35,845 bases of DNA from Brevundimonas sp. (lineage in GTDB: Bacteria > Pseudomonadota > Alphaproteobacteria > Caulobacterales > Caulobacteraceae). Each line of letters starts with the position of its first letter. The first letter of the stretch is position 1. The notes beneath the pieces are model-generated. The model did no database searches and was not told the DNA's origin. It saw only the letters and a list, made by a program, of their open reading frames with translations. Shown here piece after piece: positions 1 through 7,672 of this stretch. A program made the position numbers and the translations under genes. The DNA lies in assembly GCF_029945885.1 (NCBI RefSeq), contig NZ_JAQSDK010000013.1, positions 193,727-229,571 of the forward strand, given 5' to 3'.

Positions 1-2
1 GC

Positions 3-284
3 CGCAACATGACCGGCCAGAGCGACAATGACTCGACCGACCGGGTCGGCCAGGGTCGCAACATGACCGGCCAGAGCGACAATGACTCGACCGACCGGGT
101 CGGCCAGGGCCGCAACATGACCGGCCAGAGCGACAATGACCCGTCGGATCCTGTCGGCCAGGGTCGCAACATGACCGGCCAGAGTGACAATGACTCGACC
201 GACCGGGTCGGTCAGGGCCGCAACATGACCGGCTGCAGCGACAATGATTCCAGCGACCGTTCCGGCCAGGGGCGATGCTACTAG
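3..284 (+). CDS. C-terminal part of an 18-residue-repeat protein (5' end outside window)
   Basis: The frame is open from the left edge to a TAG at 282-284, so this is the 3' end of a longer gene. It encodes five 18-residue units of the form M-T-G-Q-S-D-N-D-S-T-D-R-V-G-Q-G-R-N. The third varies (DPSDPVGQ) and the last is degenerate, with Cys in place of Gln and a terminal CY. The composition is Gly/Asn/Asp/Gln-rich with no hydrophobic core. The S-x5-Q-G-x-N-x3-Q spacing recalls a shortened curlin-type repeat or a beta-solenoid, but no family can be assigned. A JmjC/cupin hydroxylase gene starts 36 nt downstream on the same strand, so the two are probably co-transcribed. Surface or amyloid function is inference only. 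Confidence 0.6.
   Translation, partial: RNMTGQSDNDSTDRVGQGRNMTGQSDNDSTDRVGQGRNMTGQSDNDPSDPVGQGRNMTGQSDNDSTDRVGQGRNMTGCSDNDSSDRSGQGRCY
9..278 (+). repeat. Five tandem 54-bp direct repeats
   Basis: ATGACCGGC recurs at 9, 63, 117, 171 and 225, an exact 54-bp period. Copies 1, 2 and 4 are nearly identical at nucleotide level; copies 3 and 5 have diverged. The period is a multiple of three and the array is one open frame, so these are coding repeats. High nucleotide identity suggests recent expansion or homogenisation. The array probably continues left of the window. Confidence 0.95.
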
Positions 285-320
285 GGTGTCGGTCCTGAGG
301 GGCGGGGATCGGCCAGTCGC

Positions 321-1490
321 ATGATCCCTGAAGACGTCCTTGAATGGATGATCGGCATGCCGGAGGACCGGTTCATCGCCGACGTCCATGAGCGCGCCCC
401 GCGGGTCCATGCCGCCGGGGATCGTGGCCGGTTTGATCCCCTGCTGACCCTGCCGCGGCTGAACGAGCGGATCGCCGAACTCGATCTTCGGGCCGGCATG
501 ATTGAACTGGCCAACGCGCGCCAGCCGGTTCCGCGCGCCGACTATGTCCAGGGCGACTTCATCGACCGGGTGGCCGTGGCGCGCGGCTATCGGCAGGGCG
601 CGACCATCGTTTTCAACCAGTTGCAGCACAGCGACCGGCGGATGGCCGCCTTCTGCCGGCGTCTGGAACGGGTGTTTTCGTGCCACATCCAGACCAACAC
701 CTATCTGACCCCGCCCGCCGAACAGGGCTTTCGCACCCATTACGACAGCCACGATGTCTTCATCCTGCAGATCACCGGATCCAAGGACTGGCGGCTGTAC
801 GGCGATCCCGAGGACGCGCCTTTCCGCGGGGAGCGGTTCCAGGGCATGACCCGGCCGGCTGGCGAGCCGGCCATGACCTTCACGCTCAATCCCGGCGATG
901 GTGCCTATATCCCGCGCGGCTATTACCACGACGCCGTGAACAGTGGTGACGCGCCCTCGCTGCATATCACGGTCGGACTGATCGTTCGGACCTGGGCCGA
1001 CCTGATGCTGGAGGCCGTGTCCCAGGTCTGTCTGGCGGAGCCGGAGTTCCGGCGGGCCCTGCCGCCCGGCTATGCCGGGGCCGGGGCCGGGGCAGACCGG
1101 ACGGCCATGGCCGCCACCTTTGCGCAACTGACCGCGACCCTGGCGGACCGGGTCCGGATGGGGGCGGCGCTGGACACGATTACCGAGACCTTCATCCGAT
1201 CGCGTGAGCCGGATCTGACCGATTCCCTGATCGACAGTCGCATCGATCCCGAGGGTCACTATGTGGCCCGGCCGTCGCTGCTGACGGTGAAGCAGACGGA
1301 GACCGAGGTGCGTGTGGTGGCCCCGGGATGCGAGTTCAATTTCGGCCGCGCGCCCCTGTCCCTGATCACGCGGATTCTGGATGGTACGCCGTTCCGCGTG
1401 ACCGACCTGGACCATGCGGAAGCCCTGGATGTGCTGGGGCGGCTGATGACGGCGGGACTGATCGAGCGGCAGGCGGCTCCGGCCGGGTAA
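321..1490 (+). CDS. JmjC/cupin_4-type 2-oxoglutarate oxygenase (ribosomal-oxygenase-like)
   Basis: A 389-residue protein resembling the YcfD/RoxA and MINA53/NO66 group of Fe(II)/2-oxoglutarate protein hydroxylases. The iron-binding facial triad is visible: H140-Y-D142 in the strand leading into [16 protein letters not shown], and the distal His203 in the PRGYYHDA segment. The N-terminal [17 protein letters not shown]...LLTLPRL stretch matches the lead-in helices of this family. A helical and winged-helix-like C-terminal half follows, as expected for a dimerising ROX enzyme. Known members hydroxylate Arg or His in ribosomal proteins; the substrate here is unknown. The ATG at 321 has no strong Shine-Dalgarno. 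It lies 36 nt after the repeat-protein gene, which raises the possibility of a modified neighbour. Confidence 0.82.
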   Translation: MIPEDVLEWMIGMPEDRFIADVHERAPRVHAAGDRGRFDPLLTLPRLNERIAELDLRAGMIELANARQPVPRADYVQGDFIDRVAVARGYRQGATIVFNQLQHSDRRMAAFCRRLERVFSCHIQTNTYLTPPAEQGFRTHYDSHDVFILQITGSKDWRLYGDPEDAPFRGERFQGMTRPAGEPAMTFTLNPGDGAYIPRGYYHDAVNSGDAPSLHITVGLIVRTWADLMLEAVSQVCLAEPEFRRALPPGYAGAGAGADRTAMAATFAQLTATLADRVRMGAALDTITETFIRSREPDLTDSLIDSRIDPEGHYVARPSLLTVKQTETEVRVVAPGCEFNFGRAPLSLITRILDGTPFRVTDLDHAEALDVLGRLMTAGLIERQAAPAG

Positions 1491-1497
1491 GTAATTA

Positions 1498-1524
1498 CCG
1501 CCCCGCCCTCCCGGGGCGGGGCGG
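1498..1524 (+). terminator. GC-rich hairpin between the hydroxylase and cysK
   Basis: CCGCCCCG (1498-1505) pairs with CGGGGCGG (1512-1519); an alternative register pairs CCCCGCCC with GGGCGGGG. It starts 8 nt after the hydroxylase stop codon. There is no U-tract, so it may be an attenuating or transcript-stabilising hairpin rather than an intrinsic terminator. Confidence 0.4.
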
Positions 1525-1570
1525 CAGCCCTTATCTGTTGCCGCACAGCCCCTCGCACGGAGATCCCCCC

Positions 1571-2563
1571 ATGGCCGACGCCGTTTCCGAGTTCACCTAT
1601 GACGCCAGCCGGCTGGCTACCCGGGGGCGGGGGCGGGTCTATGACTCGATCCTGGACACGATCGGCGACACGCCGCTGGTCGGTCTGCCGCGTCTGTCCG
1701 CGGAGTTGAAGCCGAAGGCCCGGGTGCTGGCCAAGCTGGAGTTCTTCAATCCGATCGCCTCGGTCAAGGACCGGATCGGGGTGGCCATGATCGACGCGCT
1801 GGAACAGGCCGGCAAGCTGAAGCCGGGCGCGGTGTTGATCGAGCCGACCAGCGGCAACACCGGCATCGCGCTGGCCTTTGTAGCGGCCGCCCGGGGTTAC
1901 CGGCTGATCCTGACCATGCCCGAAAGTATGTCGATCGAACGCCGCAAGATGCTGGCCCTGTTGGGAGCCGAGCTTGTTCTGACGCCCGCCGAGAAGGGCA
2001 TGAAGGGGGCCATCGCCATGGCCCAGGACCTGGTCGACAGGACGCCGGGCGCGGTCAGTCCCTCGCAGTTTGAGAACCTGGCCAATCCCGCCGTCCATCG
2101 GGTCACGACGGCCGAGGAGATCTGGAACGATACGGGCGGCGCGGTCGACATCGTCGTCGCCGGTGTCGGCACCGGTGGCACGATCACCGGGGTCGGCCAG
2201 GCCCTGAAGGCCCGCAAGCCCGCCGTACAGATGATCGCGGTTGAGCCGTCCGCTTCGCCCGTCCTGTCCGGCGGCGAACCGGGTCCGCACAAGATCCAGG
2301 GCATCGGGGCGGGGTTCATCCCGGCCATCGTCGATCGCTCGGTTATCGACGGTGTCGAACCGGTGAGCAATGACGAGGCCTTCGACATGGCCCGCAAGGC
2401 CGCCCGGCTTGAAGGAATCCCGGTCGGGATCAGTTCGGGCGCGGCCCTGACCGTCGCCTTCCGGCTGGCGGCGCTGGACGAGAACGCGGGCAAGACCATT
2501 GTGGTCATCGTGCCGAGCTTTGCTGAACGCTATCTGTCGACGGCCCTGTTCGAAGGCCTCTAG
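1571..2563 (+). CDS. cysK: Cysteine synthase A (O-acetylserine sulfhydrylase)
   Basis: A 330-residue, PLP-dependent fold-type II enzyme that makes L-cysteine from O-acetyl-L-serine and sulfide in the cytoplasm. The Schiff-base lysine is K66 in NPIASVKDR. The substrate loop is PTSGNTGIA (residues about 92-100), the phosphate-binding loop is [10 protein letters not shown], and ISSGAA occurs near the C-terminus. Length is normal for CysK apart from a roughly 22-residue N-terminal lead before the conserved [12 protein letters not shown]. The ATG at 1571 is preferred over longer upstream frames because those overlap the hydroxylase gene and the hairpin at 1498-1524. CysK and CysM cannot be separated with certainty, but the ASVKDR and GIGAGF motifs favour CysK. 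Confidence 0.93.
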   Translation: MADAVSEFTYDASRLATRGRGRVYDSILDTIGDTPLVGLPRLSAELKPKARVLAKLEFFNPIASVKDRIGVAMIDALEQAGKLKPGAVLIEPTSGNTGIALAFVAAARGYRLILTMPESMSIERRKMLALLGAELVLTPAEKGMKGAIAMAQDLVDRTPGAVSPSQFENLANPAVHRVTTAEEIWNDTGGAVDIVVAGVGTGGTITGVGQALKARKPAVQMIAVEPSASPVLSGGEPGPHKIQGIGAGFIPAIVDRSVIDGVEPVSNDEAFDMARKAARLEGIPVGISSGAALTVAFRLAALDENAGKTIVVIVPSFAERYLSTALFEGL

Positions 2564-2609
2564 CGGCGTCATTCGCGGTTAACCGGACCCGGTCTATCCT
2601 CGGCCGGAT

Positions 2610-3827
2610 ATGACCGATTTCGCGGCCCTTCCAGAAGAGGGTGCACCCCCGTCGGGGCTGCGCGCCCGCCATGCGCTGCTGAAGCGGCTGGCGGATGTCG
2701 TGTCCCTGCCCGGTAGCCGCATCAACGCCTTTGAGCGGTCGGTAACCGGGGATCTGCTGGTCGAGATGCTGCGGCTGGCCGCGCCGGTGGAGCGCAAGCG
2801 GGTCGCGACGCGACTGGCACCGCTGGCCGAACTGCCGAACAACCTGGCGCGAATGCTGCTGCGCGACGAGCCCGAGATCGCCGGGACCCTGATCGAACAC
2901 TGCGGTTCGCTGACCGACGCCGACCTGGTGTCATGCGCGCGGGACGCCAGTCCGCAACACCGGCTCATGATCGCCAACCGCCGCGGGCTGTCGGAAGTGG
3001 TGATCGAGACCCTGCTGACGTTCGGGGAGGCTGAAGTCACCGATGCGGTGCTGAGGAATACCACAGCCCGGCTGAGCCAGACCGCGACCGAAAGCATCGT
3101 CAGCCAGAGTCGCCAGACCCCCGCCTTCTGCAGCCTGTTGTTGAGGCGTCCGGAGTTGAGGCCGGCCGGGGCCTATGTGATGTTCTGGTGGTGCGGTTCC
3201 GAGGATCGACGCACCATCCTGCAGCGTTTCGCGGTCTCACGCGAAGTCATGCAGGAGGTCTCGGAGGACGTCTTCGCCATGGCGGCGGCCGAGGGCTGGA
3301 ACGATCCGGTTTCGCGCAAGGCGCTGCAGTTCATCGAGCGGCGACAACGCAACCGGTCGGCGATCGACAAGAGTCCGTATGACAGTCTCGAGCACGCTAT
3401 CGCCGCGGCGGAGTCCGGGGGGCTCAAGCCGGACCTGGCCTCGGAGATCGCCTATCTGGCGGGGATCAAACCGCTGACGGGTGCCAAGATTATCGGTGAT
3501 GTCGGCGGGGAGCCCCTGGCCATACTGTGCAAGGCGACCGGACTGGGGCGCACGGATCTGCAAGCACTTTGGCGCTCCATGCGGCGGCCTGAAGTGGGCG
3601 CGGACGGGGCGGTGGCACCGGACTGGGATCGTGTCCAGGTGACCTTCGAGATGCTGGCGGTCGATCGGGCCCAGACCGTCCTGCGTTACTGGAACTGGTC
3701 GCTGTCGTCGGCCCTGACGCCGGCCCTGATGCGGGCGATCCGCGATGGTGAGGATGAAGCCATTGACGAATATTCGGCCCCTGAACGCGCAGCCATGATG
3801 GCACTTGCCGAAAACTTCGGACGATAG
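2610..3827 (+). CDS. DUF2336 domain-containing protein (first of two)
   Basis: A 405-residue, almost all-helical cytoplasmic protein of the DUF2336 family, which is common in alphaproteobacteria and has no settled biochemical role. Recognisable features are repeated helical hairpins of the type DEPEIAGTLIEHCGSLTDADLV, and the R-G-L-S-E-V-V-I-E-T-L-L and NTTARLSQTATESIV segments, which look like HEAT-type packing. There is no signal peptide or membrane segment. It follows cysK by 46 nt and precedes the mucR regulator. A paralogue (4487-5581) lies convergently on the other side of mucR. The family has been linked by context to surface and regulatory functions, but no function should be assumed. 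Confidence 0.82.
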   Translation: MTDFAALPEEGAPPSGLRARHALLKRLADVVSLPGSRINAFERSVTGDLLVEMLRLAAPVERKRVATRLAPLAELPNNLARMLLRDEPEIAGTLIEHCGSLTDADLVSCARDASPQHRLMIANRRGLSEVVIETLLTFGEAEVTDAVLRNTTARLSQTATESIVSQSRQTPAFCSLLLRRPELRPAGAYVMFWWCGSEDRRTILQRFAVSREVMQEVSEDVFAMAAAEGWNDPVSRKALQFIERRQRNRSAIDKSPYDSLEHAIAAAESGGLKPDLASEIAYLAGIKPLTGAKIIGDVGGEPLAILCKATGLGRTDLQALWRSMRRPEVGADGAVAPDWDRVQVTFEMLAVDRAQTVLRYWNWSLSSALTPALMRAIRDGEDEAIDEYSAPERAAMMALAENFGR

Positions 3828-3897
3828 GCAACCGTCAGGGTCGGTATCTGGGGTTGTGGACCCGCTTACCTCGGAATGCGTATTCGGCACGGATTGC

Positions 3898-3921
3898 CAT
3901 TATTGGCGAACGTCATTATTG
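3898..3921 (+). promoter_or_regulatory. Direct repeat upstream of mucR (candidate operator)
   Basis: CATTATTG occurs at 3898-3905 and again at 3914-3921, a 16-bp centre-to-centre repeat in a locally AT-rich stretch 66-89 bp before the likely mucR start. MucR/Ros proteins bind T/A-rich targets and commonly autoregulate, so this is a reasonable operator candidate. No clear -10/-35 pair was identified. Confidence 0.3.
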
Positions 3922-3986
3922 AACCCGTGAACGGCGGGTCGATGTTGATCAGTCAAGAACACAATCAATCGGGTGAGGCTGAGCGA

Positions 3987-4418
3987 ATGGAAGAGAATTC
4001 CCAACTGCTGGAAATGACAGCAGACATTGTGTCGGCCTATGTCGGTAACAACAACGTCCAGGCGACCGAACTGCCGTCACTGATCGCGAATATCCACGCC
4101 GCCCTGACCCAGGTTTCCGGTGGTGCTCCCGAGCCCGAGCCCGAACTCAAGGAACCGGCGGTGCCGGTTCGGAAGTCGATCACGCCCGATTTCCTGATCT
4201 GTCTCGAGGACGGCCGTAAATTCAAGTCGTTGAAGCGGCACCTGCGCACCAAATACAATATCAGCCCCGAAGAGTACCGGGCCAAATGGGGTCTGGCGAA
4301 AGACTATCCGATGGTCGCGCCGAACTACGCCAAGGCCCGTTCGGACCTGGCCAAGCAGATGGGCCTGGGCCAGGGCGGCCGCAAGCCGGCCCGGACGGCG
4401 GTACGCGCCAAGAAATAG
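3987..4418 (+). CDS. mucR: MucR/Ros family transcriptional regulator
   Basis: A 143-residue DNA-binding regulator. The chosen start is the ATG at 3987 (MEENSQLLEMTADIVSAYVGNN). It matches the conserved N-terminal oligomerisation segment of MucR proteins and has GGTGAGG about 8 nt upstream. A longer frame from 3876 adds 37 non-conserved residues. The Ros-type zinc-finger region is CLEDGRKFKSLKRHL, followed by SPEEYRAKWGL and KDYPMVAPNYAKARSDLAKQ. The usual second Cys is Asp and the usual second His position is Tyr, so only one Cys and one His of the four classical ligands remain. Family members repress cell-cycle, surface polysaccharide and motility genes. It is flanked by two DUF2336 genes. 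Confidence 0.92.
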   Translation: MEENSQLLEMTADIVSAYVGNNNVQATELPSLIANIHAALTQVSGGAPEPEPELKEPAVPVRKSITPDFLICLEDGRKFKSLKRHLRTKYNISPEEYRAKWGLAKDYPMVAPNYAKARSDLAKQMGLGQGGRKPARTAVRAKK

Positions 4419-4437
4419 GCGACGGTTCCCGACATTG

Positions 4438-4472
4438 AAAAACGCCCGTCTCCGCAAGGAGGCGGGCGTCTT
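4438..4472 (-). terminator. Bidirectional intrinsic terminator between mucR and the convergent DUF2336 gene
   Basis: ACGCCCGTCTCC (4442-4453), a GCAA tetraloop, and GGAGGCGGGCGT (4458-4469) form a 12-bp stem with one G-U pair. On the minus strand the stem is followed by a U-run (AAAAA at 4438-4442 on the plus strand), so it terminates the minus-strand gene best. Only a short CTT follows it on the plus strand. Confidence 0.85.
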
Positions 4473-4486
4473 GCGTTGGGGGGGCG

Positions 4487-5581
4487 TCAGGCGGCCTGGG
4501 CGGTGCGCCGCATCCGCCAGAACCGCAGGGTGCGCTGGGCGGCCTCGGGGGCGAGCTCGGCGTACATGCGGGCATAGGCGTGGGCCTTGCCCATCGCGTC
4601 GCCGTCGTCGTTCAGCAGGACCACGGCGTAGGTCAGGAACAGGGCCCGGTCCAGTTCCGCCGAGCGGCAGACCACGGCCAGGGCATCGAGGTCGCGCCGT
4701 TCGACGATCTGGCTGGCGGTATGGAAGTCGATATCGGCGAGTTGCGACAGGGCGATCAGGAAGGAGGTCCGGCCACCCGAGCGAAGGAAGCGGGCCAGCA
4801 TCTGCGGGGTCAGCTGCCCGGCAGCCCTGAGTTCATCGACATAGGCGAGACACTCGCTGTAGTCGGCCGGAAGGGCCCCGTCATTGGTGGCGACGCGGGC
4901 TCGGCCGGCGGCGAGGGCGGTTTCCAGCAGGACCGGATCCATCCGCGCGTTCTGTTCGAGAATTTGCTGACGCAGCCGGGCCTCGACCACGAAATACATA
5001 TCGTTGAGCAGGTCGGGCGGCAGGGCGTTACGGGCGACCGTCGCCTCGTGCAGGGCCGGGTTGGCCTTGGCCCGTTCGACGGCGGTCTCGGAGGCCGAGC
5101 GGGACAGCTGGGCCCCGTCGTTTCGCAGCAGGGTGCCCAGGGTCACGTCGTCCCCGCGCTCGACGATGACGTCGGACACCGCTTCCGAAACCGTCGGTCG
5201 AATGGATACTGCCCGCAGGTGTTCCTGGCCCTGGCTGCGCACGACGGACAGCAGGTCGTCATCGGTCAGAACCGGCGAGGCCCGGAGGACGGCGCTGGCC
5301 ACTGCTGCCTCGTCATTGGCGAGGCGGCGGATCAGACTGGCCGGGGCATCCGGTGCCGTCGCGAACCGGGCCGCGAGCTCGGCGCGGACGGCTGTTCCCA
5401 TGTCCGCGGCAAGGGTGACGAGCAAGGAATCATAGAGGCTGTCCTCGGCGGCTGATCGGGTCGGTGCCCCGAAGAAGCTCTCGGTCAACTCACGCAGCAG
5501 CTTGCGGCGGTTCTCGCTGGAACCGTCGGTCGCCATGGCGATCAGGTCGGGCAGGCGGGAGGCGGGCGCGGCGTCGCTCAT
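4487..5581 (-). CDS. DUF2336 domain-containing protein (second of two)
   Basis: A 364-residue helical protein without signal peptide, paralogous to the gene at 2610-3827. Matching landmarks include ASLIRRLANDEAAVASAVLRASPVLTDDDLL, VSEAVSDVIVERGD, RNDGAQLSRSASE and a C-terminal ALSQLADIDFHTASQIVERRDLDALAVVCR block. The start codon overlaps the stop of the upstream secreted-protein gene by 4 nt (ATGA, 5578-5581), which implies translational coupling. It ends in front of a strong shared terminator and converges on mucR. Molecular function is unknown. Having two divergent copies around one regulator suggests a conserved module rather than a tandem duplication. Confidence 0.82.
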   Translation of the reverse strand: MSDAAPASRLPDLIAMATDGSSENRRKLLRELTESFFGAPTRSAAEDSLYDSLLVTLAADMGTAVRAELAARFATAPDAPASLIRRLANDEAAVASAVLRASPVLTDDDLLSVVRSQGQEHLRAVSIRPTVSEAVSDVIVERGDDVTLGTLLRNDGAQLSRSASETAVERAKANPALHEATVARNALPPDLLNDMYFVVEARLRQQILEQNARMDPVLLETALAAGRARVATNDGALPADYSECLAYVDELRAAGQLTPQMLARFLRSGGRTSFLIALSQLADIDFHTASQIVERRDLDALAVVCRSAELDRALFLTYAVVLLNDDGDAMGKAHAYARMYAELAPEAAQRTLRFWRMRRTAQAA

Positions 5582-6411
5582 AGCTGATCCGGGGTGGAGG
5601 TGTCTGGCATCGCCTGAAGTCGGCCCTGGGCATTGCGCACGAGGGTGGGCGGCTCAGGCGGTGCGGCGAGGTCCTGGGAGGCCAGCGAGGCCGGCAGGTC
5701 GACGGCGATGGCGTCGACATAGGTCGTGGCGGGCAGGGGCGTCGGGTCCGGCTGACGGTTGTTCTGCCGGTGAACGGAATAGTAGCGCGCGCCCTGTTCG
5801 GCGGGGCCGGCGGTCGAGGCGGCCATCGAAGGGCGGGCTGCCGGGGCGGTGGAAGGCTGCGGATCCGAATGGACGGGCGCGGCGGCGGCGGTGCGCGTGC
5901 CGTTTGCGTCCTGCATATGGAAGATCAGGGCGTCCCTGCGCGGGGCCATCGGGTCGGCCGGAGCGGCCGCGACCGGGGGCACCGCCATCGGCACGGGCGC
6001 GGGAGCCGGGGCGGGAGCCGGGGCCGGGGGCGGACCGGATGTCGCGGCGGCCGGATTCAGCGCCGGATTCATCCAGGCATTGGCCGGGGTCAGGCTCCGA
6101 CCCGGTGTCGGGGCGTGGCCGGCTATAACCGGTTCGACCGGCAGCCCATGCGGGATGATGGCGGCTGCCGCACGGCTGGACGGGCCCGGCAGTGTCGGGG
6201 TCGGGGCGGTGCGGCGCACCGGCGTGGCGGCGGGTCGTTCCGGCTGGGTTCGCGCGGGCGTCGTTCGGCCGGGCCAGGTCAGGTAGCGCAGGCCCAGGGT
6301 CTGGCCGTCGTCGCTCGACCGCGCGGGAGCCTGCTGGGCCGCGACGGGGGTCGCCGCGACAGCGGCGGCGACGGCAAGAAGGGTGATCGACAGGGCGCGA
6401 CGCACAGGCAC
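5578..6411 (-). CDS. Secreted Pro/Ala-rich protein of unknown function
   Basis: A 277-residue protein with a clear Sec signal peptide (MPVRRALSITLLAVAAAVAA, cleavage probably after PVAA/QQ around residue 25). A low-complexity Ala/Pro/Thr-rich body follows, including a (PA)n run (PPAPAPAPAPAPVPM) near the middle. Two more ordered islands are LGLRYLTWPGR after the signal peptide and TTYVDAIAVDLPASLASQDL near the C-terminus. It is likely periplasmic and largely disordered; the Pro/Ala tracts may span the peptidoglycan. It is the first gene of a two-gene unit with the DUF2336 gene downstream (4-nt overlap). A near-consensus CtrA site lies 46-60 bp upstream. No family was recognised. Confidence 0.72.
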   Translation of the reverse strand: MPVRRALSITLLAVAAAVAATPVAAQQAPARSSDDGQTLGLRYLTWPGRTTPARTQPERPAATPVRRTAPTPTLPGPSSRAAAAIIPHGLPVEPVIAGHAPTPGRSLTPANAWMNPALNPAAATSGPPPAPAPAPAPAPVPMAVPPVAAAPADPMAPRRDALIFHMQDANGTRTAAAAPVHSDPQPSTAPAARPSMAASTAGPAEQGARYYSVHRQNNRQPDPTPLPATTYVDAIAVDLPASLASQDLAAPPEPPTLVRNAQGRLQAMPDTSTPDQL

Positions 6412-6456
6412 GTCTCCCGTTGCAAGGACTGGGTCTGAACGGTAGCCGGGGCGAGC

Positions 6457-6471
6457 TTAACCTGCCGCTAA
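6457..6471 (-). promoter_or_regulatory. Candidate CtrA-binding site
   Basis: TTAA-CCTGCCG-CTAA reads on the minus strand as TTAG-N7-TTAA, one mismatch from the CtrA consensus TTAA-N7-TTAA. It is 46-60 bp before the start codon at 6411, where a CtrA box overlapping a -35 would be expected. Chance occurrence is possible, though TTAA is rare in this GC-rich sequence. Confidence 0.35.
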
Positions 6472-6503
6472 CGGCCGGGGACGAAACCGCGCGGCAGGAA
6501 GGC

Positions 6504-7535
6504 TCAGCCGCGACCGGGCAGATACTGGGTGGTGAAGGCCTCGCGCCAGTTCAGGGTCGCCGGGTAGACGCCGGCCGCGGACATGGACTCGAAGAAGGTT
6601 CGCCACCGGTCCTCGGTCATCGTGCCGAGCCCGTACAGGGCGGCATCACCACCATCGACGATACTGTTGTCCTTCAATGCCTGCCGGGCATGGTCCAGCT
6701 CGGCCTGGGTCATTTGCGGATTGTCGCGGCGGATCAGGGCGTCGGCGGCGCGGGCGTCGCCGTGGATGTAGTCGCGCCATCCCTCGGCCGAGGCGGCGAT
6801 GAAACTGCGAAGCGCGGCGGCATTGTCGCGGGCAAAGGCGTTCGGGGCCAGAACCATCGTGGCGTAGGAGAGGTAGTCCTCGTCGGCCAGCAGGAAGGTC
6901 CGGGGCGTGAAATGTGCGCTCCGCTCAATCGTGTAGGGGTCGGTGCCCAGATAGCCCTGTTGCACGGCGCGGGGGTCGGCGATGAACGCGGCCGGATCGT
7001 AATCGTAGGCAGCCAGCTGGTCGTCGGTGAAGCCGTAGCGGGCCTTGAGCCAGACCCAGAAGGTCGCGGCTGCGCTCTCGGTGAGAAGGAAGGGACGCCC
7101 CTTGAGGTCGGCGATTGATTTCAGGCCGGCGTCCGGATGGGTGAGCAGGATCCGGGTGTCCTTCTGGAAGAAGGCGGCGACCGCCTTTACCGGCGCACCT
7201 TCGGCGACGAGGTTCAACGGAATGAAGCTGTCGGACCCCAGGCCCAGTTCGACCGCTCCGGACGCCAGCAGCTGGGGCACATCAATGCCCGGCCGGCCCT
7301 GGACGATCTGGACGTTGAGGCCGCGCCGGGCATAGGCCCCACCGGCCAGCGCCTGGTAGAACCCGCCGTGTTCGGCCCGGGCGTGCCAGTCGGTGGCGAA
7401 GCGCAGGCGCACGCGCCCTTCCTCGTCGACCGGGGCCTCGGATCGTCCGCAGGCCGCCAGTGTGGTAGCCGCAAGGGCCCCGGCAAGAAGGCTGCGACGG
7501 CTGGTGAAAGAGGGGCGATTCTGGTCCCGCGACAT
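6504..7535 (-). CDS. ABC transporter substrate-binding lipoprotein, NMT1/THI5-SsuA type
   Basis: A 343-residue periplasmic binding protein. The start at 7535 (MSRDQNRPSF) puts a twin-arginine-like motif (TSRRSLLAG) and a lipobox (LAAC, with Cys about residue 28) at the N-terminus; a longer frame from 7619 would bury this signal. The mature part begins RLRFATDWHARAEHGGFYQALAGGAYARRGLNV, typical of NMT1/SsuA/ThiY-like proteins that bind pyrimidine thiamine precursors or alkanesulfonates. Then come the VELGLGSDSFIPLNLVAEGAPVKAV and SIADLKGRPF blocks. The substrate cannot be assigned. No permease or ATPase gene is adjacent: the neighbours are the secreted-protein gene and a gene-free stretch. It therefore either works with a transporter encoded elsewhere or is an orphan sensor. 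Confidence 0.8.
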   Translation of the reverse strand: MSRDQNRPSFTSRRSLLAGALAATTLAACGRSEAPVDEEGRVRLRFATDWHARAEHGGFYQALAGGAYARRGLNVQIVQGRPGIDVPQLLASGAVELGLGSDSFIPLNLVAEGAPVKAVAAFFQKDTRILLTHPDAGLKSIADLKGRPFLLTESAAATFWVWLKARYGFTDDQLAAYDYDPAAFIADPRAVQQGYLGTDPYTIERSAHFTPRTFLLADEDYLSYATMVLAPNAFARDNAAALRSFIAASAEGWRDYIHGDARAADALIRRDNPQMTQAELDHARQALKDNSIVDGGDAALYGLGTMTEDRWRTFFESMSAAGVYPATLNWREAFTTQYLPGRG

Positions 7536-7606
7536 GGGCGGGAGCCTAGGGCGTGGGCGCGGCCTTGGAAAGGCGAGGTGCCGGCAAATCGGACGCCGGA
7601 ATTGAG

Positions 7607-7672
7607 CGAGGGGACGCACGCCCGGTCGAACCGTTGCTTACGTCCCCTCGCCAAGTCCGGGTTGGGACTTGG
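7607..7672. ncRNA. Candidate structured RNA: two adjacent hairpins
   Basis: CGAGGGGACG (7607-7616) pairs with CGTCCCCTCG (7641-7650) and encloses a smaller CGGT/ACCG hairpin. Immediately next to it, CCAAGTCC (7651-7658) pairs with GGACTTGG (7665-7672). Both stems are perfect. On the minus strand they lie 72-137 nt upstream of the binding-protein start codon and so could form a 5' leader; on the plus strand they could belong to a separate small RNA. No known riboswitch signature was recognised, including the TPP CUGAGA core. Confidence 0.3.

Noticed and set aside
9..278. 54-bp direct repeats as a CRISPR array
   Set aside because: The repeats abut with no unique spacers, keep one reading frame and encode a periodic protein.
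1328..1570. Upstream extension of cysK
   Set aside because: It overlaps the hydroxylase gene and crosses the hairpin; similarity to CysK starts after the ATG at 1571.
7619..7650. tRNA-like T-arm (GGTTCGA on the minus strand)
   Set aside because: No D-arm, anticodon arm or CCA-side acceptor stem can be drawn; the sequence is the interior of a simple hairpin.
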